Source: Sandaracinaceae bacterium (GTDB lineage: Bacteria > Myxococcota_A > Polyangia > Polyangiales > Houyiibacteriaceae). Taken from it: a stretch of DNA of 64,000 nt. The notes beneath the pieces were generated by a model. The model saw only the letters and a list, made by a program, of their open reading frames with translations. It made no database searches and was not told where the DNA came from. The first letter of the stretch is position 1. Each line of letters starts with the position of its first letter. A program made the position numbers and the translations under genes. The stretch covers positions 1-64,000 of the forward strand of contig JADJJE010000030.1 in NCBI GenBank assembly GCA_016706685.1, written 5' to 3'. Of this stretch, positions 16,787-27,642 are shown one piece after another.

Positions 16787-18366
16787 GTCTCGAGGCGAAT
16801 CGCGTACTCGAGGCTGTCCACCAGCGCCAGCAGCGACGCCTCGATGATGTTCGTGGACGCGCCCACGGTGCTCCACGATGCGTCGTGGCTGCGGCTGTCG
16901 ATGAGCACGCGCACGGTGGCGCTGGTGCCGTTCTTGCCGTCCAGGATGCGCACCTTGTAGTCGCTCAGGTGCACGTCGGCCACGGCGGGATACGTGGTGC
17001 GGATGGCCTTGCGGATGGCTTGGTCCAGCGCGCTCACGGGGCCGTTGCCCTCGCCGGCGGTGTGCACCACGTCGCCGTGCACGCGCAGCTTCACGGTGGC
17101 CTCGGAGAACATCTCGGTGCCCTGGCGGCGGCCCACGGCGGTCTGGAATTCCAGCACCTCGAAGGGAGCCTCGTAGCTGGCTTCGCTGCGCGCGATCAAG
17201 AGGGCTACGGAGGCCTCGGCGGCCTCGTAGGCGAAGCCCTGCGCCTCGGCGCGCTTGATCTGCTCGAGCACCGCTGCGCCCTCCACGGAGGACACGCTCA
17301 CGCCCATCTCTTCGGCCTTGCTCAGCACGTTGGCGCGGCCGGAGAGCTCGCTCACCACCACGCGGCACTCGTTGCCCACCAGCTCCGGCTCAATGTGCTG
17401 GTAGCTGGTGGGGTCGCGGCGGATGGCCGCCACGTGCACGCCGCCCTTGTGCGCGAAGGCGCTGCGCCCCACGAACGCCGCGTGCTCGTTGGCCGGCACG
17501 TTGGCCACCTCGGCCACGAAGTGCGAGAGGTCGTAGAGCTCGCTGAGGCGGCCCTTGGGCAGGCAGCTGTAGCCCAGCTTCAGCTCGATGTCGGGGATGA
17601 TGGCGCACAGGTTGGCGTTGCCGCAGCGCTCGCCGTAACCGTTGATGGTGCCCTGCACGTGGCGCACGCCCGCGCGCACGGCGGCCAGCGTGTTGGCCAC
17701 GCCGCAGCCACCGTCGTCGTGAACGTGGGCGCCCAGCTCGATGTCGGGGCCCAGCTCTGCGCGCACGGCACGGACGATCTCGTCCACCTCCCACGGCATG
17801 GAGCCGCCGTTGGTGTCGCACAGCACCAGCGTGCTGGCGCCGCCGCGCTGGGCTGCCCGCAGCGTGGCCAGCGCGTAGCCGCTGTCCAGCTTGTAGCCGT
17901 CGAAGAAGTGCTCGGCGTCGTAGATGGCCGTGCGCTTCGAGGCCACCAGGTAGCGCAGGCTGTCCTCGATCATCTCGAGGTTCATGTCCAGGGACGTGCG
18001 CAGGATCTCGGTCACGTGCATGGTCGAGGTCTTGCCGAAGATGGTGCACACGCTGGTGCCCGCCTCCACCAGCTTCTGCAGCTGGGGGTCCTCGGCCGCG
18101 GCCACGTTGGCCCGGCGCGTGCTGCCGAAGGCCGTGATGCGCGCGTTGGTCCAGGTCATCTCACGAGCACGCTCGAAGAACTCCACGTCCTTCGGGTTGC
18201 TCCCGGGCCAGCCGCCCTCGATGAACGAGACGCCGAACGCGTCGAGGCGCTCGGCGATCTTGATCTTGTCGTCGCACGACAGGCTCATGCCCTCGCCCTG
18301 CGTGCCGTCACGCAGGGTGGTGTCGTAGACGTGCACCACGGGGGTGCGCTGGCTCTCGGTGCTCAT
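16768..18366 (-). CDS. cimA: (R)-citramalate synthase
   Basis: Condenses pyruvate and acetyl-CoA to citramalate, giving a threonine-independent route to 2-oxobutyrate and isoleucine. A 532-residue member of the LeuA/homocitrate synthase family in the CimA (long) subgroup. The catalytic TIM barrel starts VYDTTLRDGTQGEGMSLS, with EGGWPGSNPKD typical of CimA (LeuA has EAGF). Metal ligands lie in HVHDDGG and NGYGERCGN, and SAFAHKGGVHV is the linker domain. The C-terminal regulatory LeuA dimer domain runs from about 400. Last gene of the ilv-leu operon, 25 bp after leuD; its final residues GTPR and stop lie within the foldback repeat. Confidence 0.93.
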   Translation of the reverse strand: MSTESQRTPVVHVYDTTLRDGTQGEGMSLSCDDKIKIAERLDAFGVSFIEGGWPGSNPKDVEFFERAREMTWTNARITAFGSTRRANVAAAEDPQLQKLVEAGTSVCTIFGKTSTMHVTEILRTSLDMNLEMIEDSLRYLVASKRTAIYDAEHFFDGYKLDSGYALATLRAAQRGGASTLVLCDTNGGSMPWEVDEIVRAVRAELGPDIELGAHVHDDGGCGVANTLAAVRAGVRHVQGTINGYGERCGNANLCAIIPDIELKLGYSCLPKGRLSELYDLSHFVAEVANVPANEHAAFVGRSAFAHKGGVHVAAIRRDPTSYQHIEPELVGNECRVVVSELSGRANVLSKAEEMGVSVSSVEGAAVLEQIKRAEAQGFAYEAAEASVALLIARSEASYEAPFEVLEFQTAVGRRQGTEMFSEATVKLRVHGDVVHTAGEGNGPVSALDQAIRKAIRTTYPAVADVHLSDYKVRILDGKNGTSATVRVLIDSRSHDASWSTVGASTNIIEASLLALVDSLEYAIRLETMGTPR

Positions 18367-18391
18367 CGGTGGGCCCTTTGGCGCGGCTTCT

Positions 18392-18979
18392 TCAGGGGCG
18401 GGACTGCTCGTACTTCGAGATGGCGTCCTCGAAGCTCAGGATGTAGCCCAGCTGGTCGATGCCGTTGAGCAAGCAGCGCTTGGCGAACGCGTCCACGGGG
18501 AACGTGACCTTCTCGCCGCTCGGGAGCGTGAGCGTCTGCGACTCGAGGTCCACTTGCACGCGGGCCGTGCGGTCGGCGTTCACGGTGGCCATGAGCTGCT
18601 GGTGCACTTCCTTGCTGACCTCGATGGGCAGCAGGCCGTTCTTGAGCGAGTTGCTCTTGAAGATGTCGGCGAAGCTGGTGCTGATGAGGGCGCGCAGCCC
18701 CCAGCCCACCAGGGCCCAGGGCGCGTGCTCGCGCGAGCTGCCGCAGCCGAAGTTGTCGCCGGCCAGGAGCACGGCGGCGCCCTGGCTCGCAGGCTCGTTC
18801 AGCACGAACGCGGGGTTGTCGCTGCCGTCGGCGAGGTAGCGCCAGTCGCAGAAGAGGCTCTTCCCGAGGCCGTCCTTGTCGGTGACCTTGAGGAAGCGCG
18901 CCGGGATGATCTGGTCGGTGTCGACGTTCTCGGCGGGGAGCGGGACGACGTGGGACTCGAGGGTCGTGAACTTGGCCAT
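18392..18979 (-). CDS. leuD: 3-Isopropylmalate dehydratase small subunit
   Basis: Swivel-domain subunit of isopropylmalate isomerase, working with LeuC to convert 2- to 3-isopropylmalate. 195 residues, the E. coli-type length. Landmarks are PLPAENVDTDQIIPARFL, the substrate-loop motif GDNFGCGSSREHAPWAL and FADIFKSNSLKNGLLPI. Start at ATG 18979, 44 bp after leuC. It may also act on citramalate, as isomerase subunits often serve both pathways; here cimA is next in the operon (inference). Confidence 0.96.
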   Translation of the reverse strand: MAKFTTLESHVVPLPAENVDTDQIIPARFLKVTDKDGLGKSLFCDWRYLADGSDNPAFVLNEPASQGAAVLLAGDNFGCGSSREHAPWALVGWGLRALISTSFADIFKSNSLKNGLLPIEVSKEVHQQLMATVNADRTARVQVDLESQTLTLPSGEKVTFPVDAFAKRCLLNGIDQLGYILSFEDAISKYEQSRP

Positions 18980-19023
18980 GGTGAGTTCTGGCTTTCAGTC
19001 GAAGTGACGAAGAGGGGAGGGGT

Positions 19024-20439
19024 TCAGCCGAGCAGCTCGCGCACGTCCGTGACCTTGCCGGTGACGGCGGCCGCGGCGGCGGTGAGCGGCGAGGCCAAGA
19101 TGGTGCGACCACCCTTGCCCTGCCGGCCCTCGAAGTTGCGGTTGCTCGTGCTCACGGCGTACTGCCCGGGCTCGAGGTTGTCGCCGTTCATGGCGATGCA
19201 CATGGAGCAGCCCGGCTCGCGCCACTCGGCGCCGGCTTCCACGAAGATCTTGTCGAGACCCTCGGCCTCGGCCTGGTGCTTGATGTCGTGCGAGCCCGGT
19301 ACCACCAGGGTGCGCACGCCCTGAACCTTGCGGCCCTTGAAGATGCTGGCGGCGTCGCGCAGGTCTTCGATGCGCGAGTTGGTGCAGCTGCCGATGAACA
19401 CCACGTCCACCTTGTGGCCGAGCAGCGAGTCACCGGGCGTGATGCCCATGTAGTCCATGGCCTTCTCGTAGGCGGCGCGCTCGCTGCCCTCGAAGGCGCT
19501 GGCGAGCGGCGTGCTGTCGCCCACGCCCATGCCCATGCCGGGGTTGGTGCCGTAGGTGATCATCGGCGTGAGCGAGGCGGCGTCGATCTCCACGAGGGCG
19601 TCGTACGTGGCGCCCGGGTCGCTCGGCAGTTGCTTCCAGCGGGCCACGGCGGCGTCCCAGTCAGCGCCCTTCGGCGCGAACTCGCGGCCCTCGATGAACT
19701 CGAAGGTCTTCTCGTCGGGGGCGATCATGCCCGCGCGCGCGCCGGCCTCGATGCTCATGTTGCAGACCGTCATGCGGCCCTGCATGGACAGGTCGCGGAT
19801 GGCGCTGCCGGTGTACTCGATGACGTAGCCGGTGGCCCCGCCCACGCCGATCTTGGCGCACAGCGCGAGGATGATGTCCTTGGCCGTGACGCCGGGGGCG
19901 AGCTTGCCCTCCACGCGCACTTCGAGCGTCTTCGGGCGCGTCTGCAGCAGGCACTGCGAGGCGAGCACGTGCTCCACTTCGCTGGTGCCGATGCCGAACG
20001 CCAGGGCGCCGAACGCGCCATGCGTGGACGTGTGGCTGTCACCGCAGACGATGGTCTTGCCCGGCTGCGTGAGGCCGCGCTCGGGACCGACCACGTGCAC
20101 GATGCCGTTCTTGAGGTTGCCGAGGCCGTAGAGCGTGATGCCGAACTCCGCGCAGTTGGCGGTGAGCATGTCGAGCTGCGCCGCGGCCTGCGCGTCGATG
20201 ACCTTCAGCTTCTTCGGGTCGGTCGGCGTGCTGTGGTCCATGGTGGCGAGCGTGTTCTCGGGGCGGCGCGCCTTGAGGCCGCGCTCGCGCAGACCCGTGA
20301 ACGCCTGCGGCGAGGTCACCTCGTGGATGAGGTGCAGGTCGATGTAGAGCACGGCCGGACAGCCCTCCTCTTCGGCGACCACGTGCTGTTCCCAGACCTT
20401 TTGGAACAAGGTCTTCGGCTGCTTCTGACTGGCGGACAT
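19024..20439 (-). CDS. leuC: 3-Isopropylmalate dehydratase large subunit
   Basis: [4Fe-4S] aconitase-family subunit of isopropylmalate isomerase. 471 residues as usual for bacterial LeuC. Cluster ligands are in FIGSCTNSR (first Cys) and GCSMCIAMN (second and third), and VCGDSHTSTHGAFGALAFGIGTSEVEHVLA is the signature region. It also has LYIDLHLIHEVTSPQAF near the N terminus. Lies between leuA and leuD, same strand, short spacers. Acts in leucine synthesis, possibly also on citramalate from CimA. Confidence 0.97.
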   Translation of the reverse strand: MSASQKQPKTLFQKVWEQHVVAEEEGCPAVLYIDLHLIHEVTSPQAFTGLRERGLKARRPENTLATMDHSTPTDPKKLKVIDAQAAAQLDMLTANCAEFGITLYGLGNLKNGIVHVVGPERGLTQPGKTIVCGDSHTSTHGAFGALAFGIGTSEVEHVLASQCLLQTRPKTLEVRVEGKLAPGVTAKDIILALCAKIGVGGATGYVIEYTGSAIRDLSMQGRMTVCNMSIEAGARAGMIAPDEKTFEFIEGREFAPKGADWDAAVARWKQLPSDPGATYDALVEIDAASLTPMITYGTNPGMGMGVGDSTPLASAFEGSERAAYEKAMDYMGITPGDSLLGHKVDVVFIGSCTNSRIEDLRDAASIFKGRKVQGVRTLVVPGSHDIKHQAEAEGLDKIFVEAGAEWREPGCSMCIAMNGDNLEPGQYAVSTSNRNFEGRQGKGGRTILASPLTAAAAAVTGKVTDVRELLG

Positions 20440-20477
20440 CTTCGTTTTCTCTTCTCAGAAAGGTGGCGCGGGCTGGC

Positions 20478-22121
<1,644 letters not shown>

Positions 22122-22145
22122 GGTGATGGGGTCTCCTCTTCCCCG

Positions 22146-22691
22146 TTACTCTGCGGCTACTACAGGCCGCGCATTCACTGTCGGGTGACCGGGGCGAGGC
22201 GCGACAGAGCCGCGCATCATGGACACGGTGCCGGTCTGCACCATCTCTTCCACACCGAACGGCTTGAGCACCGCCAGGAACGCGTCGATGCGCGTCTGGC
22301 TGTCGGTGATCTCGAACGTCATGGTGTCGAGCGACATGTCCACCGTGCGCGCGTTGAACACGCTGGCCACCTGCAGCAGCTCGGTGCGGCGCTCGGGGCG
22401 CGCGGTCACCTTGATGAGCGCCAGCGCGATGTCGATGGTGGCCAGGTCCGTGATGTCGTCCACCCACAAGACGTTGACCAGCTTGTAGAGGTTGGACTCG
22501 ATGCGCTTGGCCTTGTCGAGATCGGACTCGATCACGATGGTCATGCGCGAGACGCCCGCCTCGTTGGTGTTGCCCACGTTCAGCGAGTGGATGTTGAAGT
22601 TGCGCCGGCGGAAGAGGGAGGCCACGCGGTTGAGAACGCCCGGCTTGTCTTCGACGTACACGACGAACGTGCGGTAGCTTGCTTCGCTCAT
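22146..22691 (-). CDS. ilvN: Acetolactate synthase small (regulatory) subunit
   Basis: Regulatory subunit of acetohydroxyacid synthase, confers valine feedback inhibition. 181 residues, the IlvH/long-form length. An N-terminal ACT domain reads RTFVVYVEDKPGVLNRVASLFRRRNFNIHSL, followed by SRMTIVIESD, and then an ALS_ss C-terminal domain (ARTVDMSLDTMTFEIT). Starts one base after the ilvB stop, so translation is probably coupled. I use ilvN for the partner of the adjacent ilvB; ilvH would be an equal name. Confidence 0.95.
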   Translation of the reverse strand: MSEASYRTFVVYVEDKPGVLNRVASLFRRRNFNIHSLNVGNTNEAGVSRMTIVIESDLDKAKRIESNLYKLVNVLWVDDITDLATIDIALALIKVTARPERRTELLQVASVFNARTVDMSLDTMTFEITDSQTRIDAFLAVLKPFGVEEMVQTGTVSMMRGSVAPRPGHPTVNARPVVAAE

Positions 22692-22692
22692 C

Positions 22693-24451
22693 TCAGTCGT
22701 CCTTTCCCGTCTCGTAGATCGGGTTGTGAATCTCGGGCTTGTCGCGGCGGATCATGTCGCCCAGGTCGGCGCCCGCGGGCACCATGGGGTACACGGCGTC
22801 CACCTGCTCCACCACGAACTCCACCACGCAGGTGCCGGGGTGAGCGTGGGCGTCGCGCACGGCCTGCTCCACCTGGTCACGCTGGGTGACGCGGATGCCC
22901 TTCGCGCCGCAGGCCTCGGCCAGCATCACGAAGTTGGGGCTCAGCATGGGCGTGGACACGTAGCGGCCGCCGTAGAAGAACTGCTGCCACTGGCGCACCA
23001 TGCCCAGGTAGCCGTTGTTGATGATGGCCACGTTCACCTTGATGCCCTCCTGCAAGCAGGTGGTCAGCTCGGTCATGGTCATCTGGAAGCCGCCGTCGCC
23101 GACGACCACCCACACGTTCTCGTCGGGGCACGCGAACTTGGCGCCAATGGCAGCCGGCAGCGCGAAGCCCATGGTGCCGAGGCCACCCGCTGGTGATGAG
23201 GCGCCGCGGGTAGTCGTGCTTGTAGTACTGGGCTTCCCACATCTGGTGCTGACCCACGTCGGTCACCACCAGGGCCTTGCCCTCGGTGTGGCGGTAGAGG
23301 TCGTGGATGACGTGCGCCGCGAACAGCTTGCCGTTGTCCGGCATGTCCTTGATGTCGCGCACCGCGGAGTCGCCGCGCTCTTCGTTGATCTGCGCCATCC
23401 ACTCGGGCCGCTCGCGCTTCTCCACCAGCGGCAGCAGGCGCGTGAGCACGTCCTTCGCGTCGCCCACGATGGGCAGGTCCACGCGCACGTTCTTGTTGAT
23501 CTCGGCGGGGTCCAGCTCGATGTGGATCTTGCGCGCCTTCTTGGCGTACGTGGCGAGGCTGCCCGTGACGCGGTCGTCGAAGCGCATGCCCACCGCGATG
23601 ATCAGGTCGGCGTCCTGGATGGCCTTGTTGACCCACGACTCGCCGTGCATGCCCATCATGCCCAGGTTGCGGGGGTGCGTGGCCGGGAAGCCGCCCAGGC
23701 CCAGCAGCGTGCAGGCCGCGGGGATGTCGGTCTTCTCCACGAAGTCCTTGAAGACCTCGCCGGCGCCCGCCATGACCACGCCCTGACCCGCGAACAGGAT
23801 GGGGCGCTTGGCGTCGCGGATCATTCGCGCGGCCTGGGCCAGGTCGCTGTCGTCCGGCGCGAAGTCCGGACGGTAGCCACGCAGCACGATGGGCTCGTCG
23901 CTCCACTCGAACACGCAGCTCGCCTGCTGAGCGTCCTTGGTGATGTCCACCAGCACGGGGCCCGGACGGCCCGAGCGGGCGATGTAGAACGCCTCGCGGA
24001 TGGTGGGGGCGATGTCCTCGGCGCGGCACACCAGGTAGTTGTGCTTGGTGACCGGCAGCGTCACGCCCGCGATGTCGGTCTCCTGGAAGGCGTCCGTGCC
24101 GATCAGGTAGCTGGGCACCTGACCCGTGATGGCCACGAAGGGGATGCTGTCCAGCATGGCCGTGGCCAGGCCGGTCACCAGGTTGGTGGCACCCGGGCCC
24201 GACGTGGCGATGCACACCCCCACCTGACCCGACGCGCGCGCGTAGCCATCGGCCATGTGCGCGGCGCCCTGCTCGTGGCGCGTGAGCACGTGGTGGATGG
24301 GGTACTGAATCATCGCGTCATAGGCCGGCATGATCGCGCCGCCCGGGTACCCGAAGATGACCTTGACGCCCTCACGTACGAGCGACTCCCAGATGATCTG
24401 GGCGCCGTTGAGGGTCTGTCCGGTATGATCGGGAAACTCGTTCTGGGTCAT
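22693..24451 (-). CDS. ilvB: Acetolactate synthase large subunit (frameshifted)
   Basis: Thiamine-diphosphate enzyme making acetolactate and acetohydroxybutyrate. The N-terminal domain starts GAQIIWESLVREGVKVIFGYPGGAIMPAYDA, with the catalytic Glu in LTRHEQGAAHMADGYARASG. A central FAD-binding domain and a C-terminal ThDP domain follow (VVGDGGFQMTMTELTT, with the metal motif VAIINNGYLGMVRQW). The frame breaks at 23185: dropping one A on the + strand (a T on the coding strand) restores ITSGGLGTMGFALPAAIGAK, the invariant family sequence. This is almost certainly an assembly error. Start at ATG 24451; an in-frame extension to 24529 is rejected because it would include the attenuator hairpin. 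First structural gene of the operon. Confidence 0.94.
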
Positions 24452-24497
24452 GGGGTCCTGGGGGCTGACTCGAGGGATGGATGGCTGGCCGCGGATG

Positions 24498-24525
24498 AAA
24501 AAAAACCCTCGCGGGGAGGCGAGGG
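24498..24525 (-). terminator. ilv attenuator terminator hairpin
   Basis: On the minus strand a 7-bp stem, CCCTCGC (24525-24519) with GCGAGGG (24512-24506), 6-nt loop, is followed by eight T residues (24505-24498). It sits between the leader peptide and ilvB, 46 bases before the ilvB start: a textbook intrinsic terminator in the attenuator position. Confidence 0.92.
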
Positions 24526-24573
24526 TCATCAGGGGCTAGCCGGGGGTCTTCAGGCTTCCTGGTGGTCCTCGCC
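24518..24573 (-). promoter_or_regulatory. ilv antiterminator pairing
   Basis: GGCGAGG (24573-24567), inside the leader frame just after the LLLIG codons, is exactly complementary to CCTCGCC (24524-24518), which contains most of the terminator left arm. The two pairings exclude each other. A ribosome stalled upstream on Val/Ile/Leu codons leaves GGCGAGG free to form the antiterminator. Complementarity is seen; function is inferred. Confidence 0.7.
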
Positions 24574-24705
24574 GCGTCGGCTGCCAATTAGCAGCAGGCC
24601 GCGGAGGCCAATAACGACGCCGAGCCCTACTACGACCTCACCACGCACGCCAGCCACGCCAGAGGCGGTGGAGGCGGGACGCGCAGAGAAGGAGGGGGCG
24701 GACAT
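24550..24705 (-). CDS. ilvL: ilv leader peptide
   Basis: A 51-codon frame beginning MSAPSFSARPAS and containing the branched-chain-rich run VVVGLGVVIGLRGLLLIG (residues 24-41), ending GEDHQEA with a TGA. The terminator hairpin starts 24 bases later and ilvB about 100 bases later. The composition (five Val, two Ile, five Leu in 18 residues) and the position match ilv leaders such as the E. coli ilvG leader. The protein is longer than those, so a start further in (GTG codons at residues 17 or 20) is possible. No RBS is visible upstream of the ATG. Confidence 0.85.
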   Translation of the reverse strand: MSAPSFSARPASTASGVAGVRGEVVVGLGVVIGLRGLLLIGSRRGEDHQEA

Positions 24706-24714
24706 CTGTGGAGG

Positions 24715-24743
24715 ATTGTGGAGCGGGGCGGGGGGGGCGTCAA
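24715..24743 (-). promoter_or_regulatory. Promoter of the ilv-leu-cim operon
   Basis: TTGACG (24743-24738), a 17-bp C-rich spacer and CACAAT (24720-24715) on the minus strand. The predicted transcript start lies about 2-4 bases upstream of the leader ATG at 24705. The rest of the gap up to 25007 holds no gene I can support and no other conserved motif. Confidence 0.6.
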
Positions 24744-25007
24744 GGGAATGGCGTGGATTCCCGAGGACGTGCCTGTCTCCCTCAATCGCACGCCACATTC
24801 GTCGCGGACCGCAGCGCGCGCGATGCTCGCGGGCGTCGCTGGGGCTTGTCGTGGCCCTCTTGACCCACTCGCCGTGAGGGCTTGAGGCTCATCGCCCACA
24901 CACGTGCCTACCCTCTTCATCTCGTGGCGAAGTGCACTTGGGGAGCACGAGCGTACACCAGCTGCCTCGGGCCTAGACCGCTTGGGTGCCTCTTGCGCCA
25001 GACCGAG

Positions 25008-25883
25008 TTACGAATGCGGCGGGCCGCAGCGCGGGACTCCCCGCAGGCTCACCTGGCCGCTCTCCAGGGTGAGCGCGGAGAGGCGGTCCACCCAGCGCAG
25101 CGCGATGTTCATCAGCATCCTGTCGGCCGTGTAGGTGAAGCGGGGCTGGTCGCCGCCCAGACGGATGCGCAGCGCGACGACCCCGCGCGGGTGACAGACC
25201 CGCATGCGCATGTCGAAGATGGAGCCGGTGGCGCGCACGTCGGTGCCGCTGATGCTCTCGTACCCCTCGGCGTAGAAGTTCCCGTACACGTCCGACAGGA
25301 GCACGTCGGTCGGCCGAACGCCCCGTTCGATCAGTGACAGATCGTGCGTCACGCGCACGATGGCTTGCGACACGTGCACCGCCACCCCCGCGCCAGCCAG
25401 GATGCGCACTGCGGCGTCCTCGACCGTGATGTGGTCCAGCATCACCTTCACGCCGTCGGTGCCCCCATCGGGATCGGGTGCGCTGAACGCATCCTCGATG
25501 CTCGTGGAGTTCTGCTCTCCCGTGTCGATCACCAGCTCGACACCGCGCGTGTGAGCCTCATCGAGGCGAATGGTCCCCGTGAGCAGCGCGCTCCACACGA
25601 AGTGCACCTCGGCCTCCTCGATGGAGAGCACGTTCACGCCGCGCGGGTCATGGAACACCAATCCCCGCACGCGAGCCCTCGTGAAGGTGATGGCCTCCAC
25701 CTCGTCGATGCGCATCCCCCCTGCGATTTCGCTCGTCACGATGGCCTCGAGCAAGCGGCCCGCGCGTCCGCGTCCCCAGGGTGTCTGGAGCAAGAGCAGG
25801 ACGAGCAGCAAGAGGCCGAGCACCACGCCGAGGAACACCGCCGTCCGGCGCAACCACTTGCGCACGTTCGGGCTGGGTCTCAT
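25008..25883 (-). CDS. AsmA/TamB-like membrane-anchored protein
   Basis: One N-terminal membrane helix (about residues 10-33, very Leu/Val-rich, after basic residues RKWLRR) followed by a roughly 255-residue periplasmic part. The start of that part (TPWGRGRAGRLLEAIVTSEIAGGMRIDEVEAITFTRARVRGLVFHDPRGV) has the pattern of AsmA/TamB N-terminal repeats: strand-rich, with D..G..v. The length is short for the family, so this may be a small relative or an isolated N-terminal domain. Its role might be envelope lipid transport, by analogy only. ATG 25883 is preferred (AAGG upstream) over GTG 25910. Confidence 0.55.
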   Translation of the reverse strand: MRPSPNVRKWLRRTAVFLGVVLGLLLLVLLLLQTPWGRGRAGRLLEAIVTSEIAGGMRIDEVEAITFTRARVRGLVFHDPRGVNVLSIEEAEVHFVWSALLTGTIRLDEAHTRGVELVIDTGEQNSTSIEDAFSAPDPDGGTDGVKVMLDHITVEDAAVRILAGAGVAVHVSQAIVRVTHDLSLIERGVRPTDVLLSDVYGNFYAEGYESISGTDVRATGSIFDMRMRVCHPRGVVALRIRLGGDQPRFTYTADRMLMNIALRWVDRLSALTLESGQVSLRGVPRCGPPHS

Positions 25884-26051
25884 GGGGCCTACCTTGCGAC
25901 GAGACGTCACGCGCGGTCAATGACTGGCCACCCGGTGGATCAGAACTGCAAGCTGCAGGCGCTGACCACTCTCGACAACACGCCGCCCACCCGGAATGCC
26001 TGGAAGGCGAAATCAGTGACGCCGCGCGCGAGCGTCTGGCCTACTGCGCCC

Positions 26052-26465
26052 ATGAGCTATGACCTGATGGTGTTCGACCCGGCGCTGGCGCCGGTCGAGC
26101 GAGAGGCTTTCCTCGCGTGGTACAGGGCAGAGACGGAGTGGCGCGAGGGCCACGGCTACGACGATCCGAGCGTGTCATCACCGGCTCTTCGCGCTTGGTT
26201 CCTCGACATGATCTCGTCGTTTCCGGCGATGAACGGTCCCTTTGCCCCGGACGACATCGATGACGATGACACGAGGGTGACGGACTACAGTGTCGGCAAG
26301 AACGTGGTGTATGCATCGTTCGCTTGGTCGGTGGCTGACGAGGCGCGCGCGCAGATGGTCGCGCTTGCGGAGAAACACCGGGTTGGCTTCTTCGATGCGA
26401 GCGGAGATGAGCATGCGACGTGGCGGCCCCACGCCGATGGGACGTACCGGCGCGACCAAGGGTGA
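26052..26465 (+). CDS. Conserved hypothetical protein
   Basis: A 137-residue cytosolic acidic protein beginning MSYDLMVFDPALAPVEREAF. I recognise the MSYDLMVF...W...W...YDDP...S..L..WF.DM...FPAMNGP pattern as that of a widespread uncharacterised family of small single-domain proteins. No catalytic motif is evident. Its stop is 4 bp before the next gene, so the two are probably co-transcribed. No signal or membrane segment. Confidence 0.7.
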   Translation: MSYDLMVFDPALAPVEREAFLAWYRAETEWREGHGYDDPSVSSPALRAWFLDMISSFPAMNGPFAPDDIDDDDTRVTDYSVGKNVVYASFAWSVADEARAQMVALAEKHRVGFFDASGDEHATWRPHADGTYRRDQG

Positions 26466-26469
26466 CGGG

Positions 26470-27642
26470 ATGAGGACTCCGACCCCATACCTGGTCGCGA
26501 CGGGTGCCGTGCTCACCATGGTGAGCGTGCTCGGGTGCGGGTCGTCGGCGTCGACTGCAGCCACCGGACCTGCGGACGGTTCGCGCACTGAGCCGTCCGC
26601 AGCGGATACCGTCTGCCCACTGCCTCAGATGGACGAGCGCCGCTTCGCTCTCCACGGTGGGCCGACCACGTGCGACTCCTACGAGCTGCAGTGCAACCGG
26701 GAATGCATGCGGGGGGACGCGCGCCACTGCCACCTGCTGGGGTTGGGACATCTGCTGCGCCCAATCAACCATGAGCTGGCCACCGAGCTGCTGCTGCGTG
26801 GCTGCCAGCTGGGGCTGCCGGAGAGCTGCGTCGAGTGGGTGCTGGCGGTGGGGCGCGCCTCCGACGTGGACCAGTGCCAGCGGCCCGTGATGGAGCGTGC
26901 GTGCGCGCTGGACGTGGCTCGCGGGTGCGCCGTTGCAGGGGCCTACGCCACAGATGCCGGAGAACACGACGAGGCGCGTGATTTCGCCCTTCGTGCGTGC
27001 GCCCTGGGTGACTACGACACCTGCGCTCGGCTCGCAGAGACGACCGACGCGACCACTCCCGACGGCATCGAGACCCTGCGCCGCTTGCTGTTCGCGGCGT
27101 GCTTTCGCGGGGAGCACCTTCGCTCGTGCGTGCGGCTGGCGGAGGCGCTCGAGGACGGCCCCTTCGCCACGGACACGGCCAACGAGGCGGGAGTGGCCTG
27201 GGAGCAGGCTTGCCGGTTGGACCGGCGCTACTGCTCGCGCGTGCCGCCTCCGCGCCCACCACCCGTGGGCACCGACGCGGGCTCTGCCTCGCTCTACGCG
27301 GAGCCGAGCGCTCCCGCCGGCGCCACCCCGACCGATACCAGCGAGCGCGGTGGGTCCCTCAGCGCGGATGTGATCCGGACCGTTGTTCGTGCCAACCAGC
27401 GCCACGTGCAGGCCTGCTACGAGACCGCACTCGCACGCTGGTCCGAAATGCGCGGCACCGTGACGGTGCGCTTCATCATCCAACCCGACGGCACGGTCTC
27501 GACGGCCACCGTGGTCAGCGACACCGTCGGCGATGCCGGACTCCGCGCGTGCATCACCGCGTCGGTCGCGACGTGGCGGTTCCCAGCCCCTGCGGGCGGG
27601 ATGGTGAGTGTCACGTACCCCTTCACGCTCGAGTCCACGTGA
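26470..27642 (+). CDS. Lipoprotein with Sel1-like Cys repeats and AgmX/PglI-type C-terminal domain
   Basis: A lipoprotein signal (TMVSVLGC) is followed by Cys-rich segments about 30-35 residues apart (CMRGDARHCHLLGLG, CQLGLPESCVEW, ACALDVARGCAVAGAY, ACALGDYDTCARL, LRSCVRLAEAL) resembling Sel1/TPR-like repeats with disulfides. A Pro-rich linker leads to a C-terminal domain (about 295-390), IRTVVRANQRHVQACYETAL then RGTVTVRFIIQPDGTV, the AgmX/PglI-type tail found in myxobacterial gliding and secretion proteins and related to TonB C-terminal folds. Probably periplasmic and envelope-linked; exact role unknown. Confidence 0.75.
   Translation: MRTPTPYLVATGAVLTMVSVLGCGSSASTAATGPADGSRTEPSAADTVCPLPQMDERRFALHGGPTTCDSYELQCNRECMRGDARHCHLLGLGHLLRPINHELATELLLRGCQLGLPESCVEWVLAVGRASDVDQCQRPVMERACALDVARGCAVAGAYATDAGEHDEARDFALRACALGDYDTCARLAETTDATTPDGIETLRRLLFAACFRGEHLRSCVRLAEALEDGPFATDTANEAGVAWEQACRLDRRYCSRVPPPRPPPVGTDAGSASLYAEPSAPAGATPTDTSERGGSLSADVIRTVVRANQRHVQACYETALARWSEMRGTVTVRFIIQPDGTVSTATVVSDTVGDAGLRACITASVATWRFPAPAGGMVSVTYPFTLEST

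Noticed and set aside
16753..18468. A 571-codon open frame on the plus strand opposite cimA
   Set aside because: Composition is His/Val/Ala/Gly repeats typical of antisense frames in high-GC DNA; cimA is certain.
24451..24529. Extended ilvB start at 24529 with 26 extra codons
   Set aside because: The extension would encode the terminator stem and T run; family N termini start near the ATG at 24451.
24744..25007. Possible small RNA or tRNA in the gap upstream of the ilv promoter
   Set aside because: No cloverleaf, no T-loop GTTCRA motif and no terminator found on either strand.
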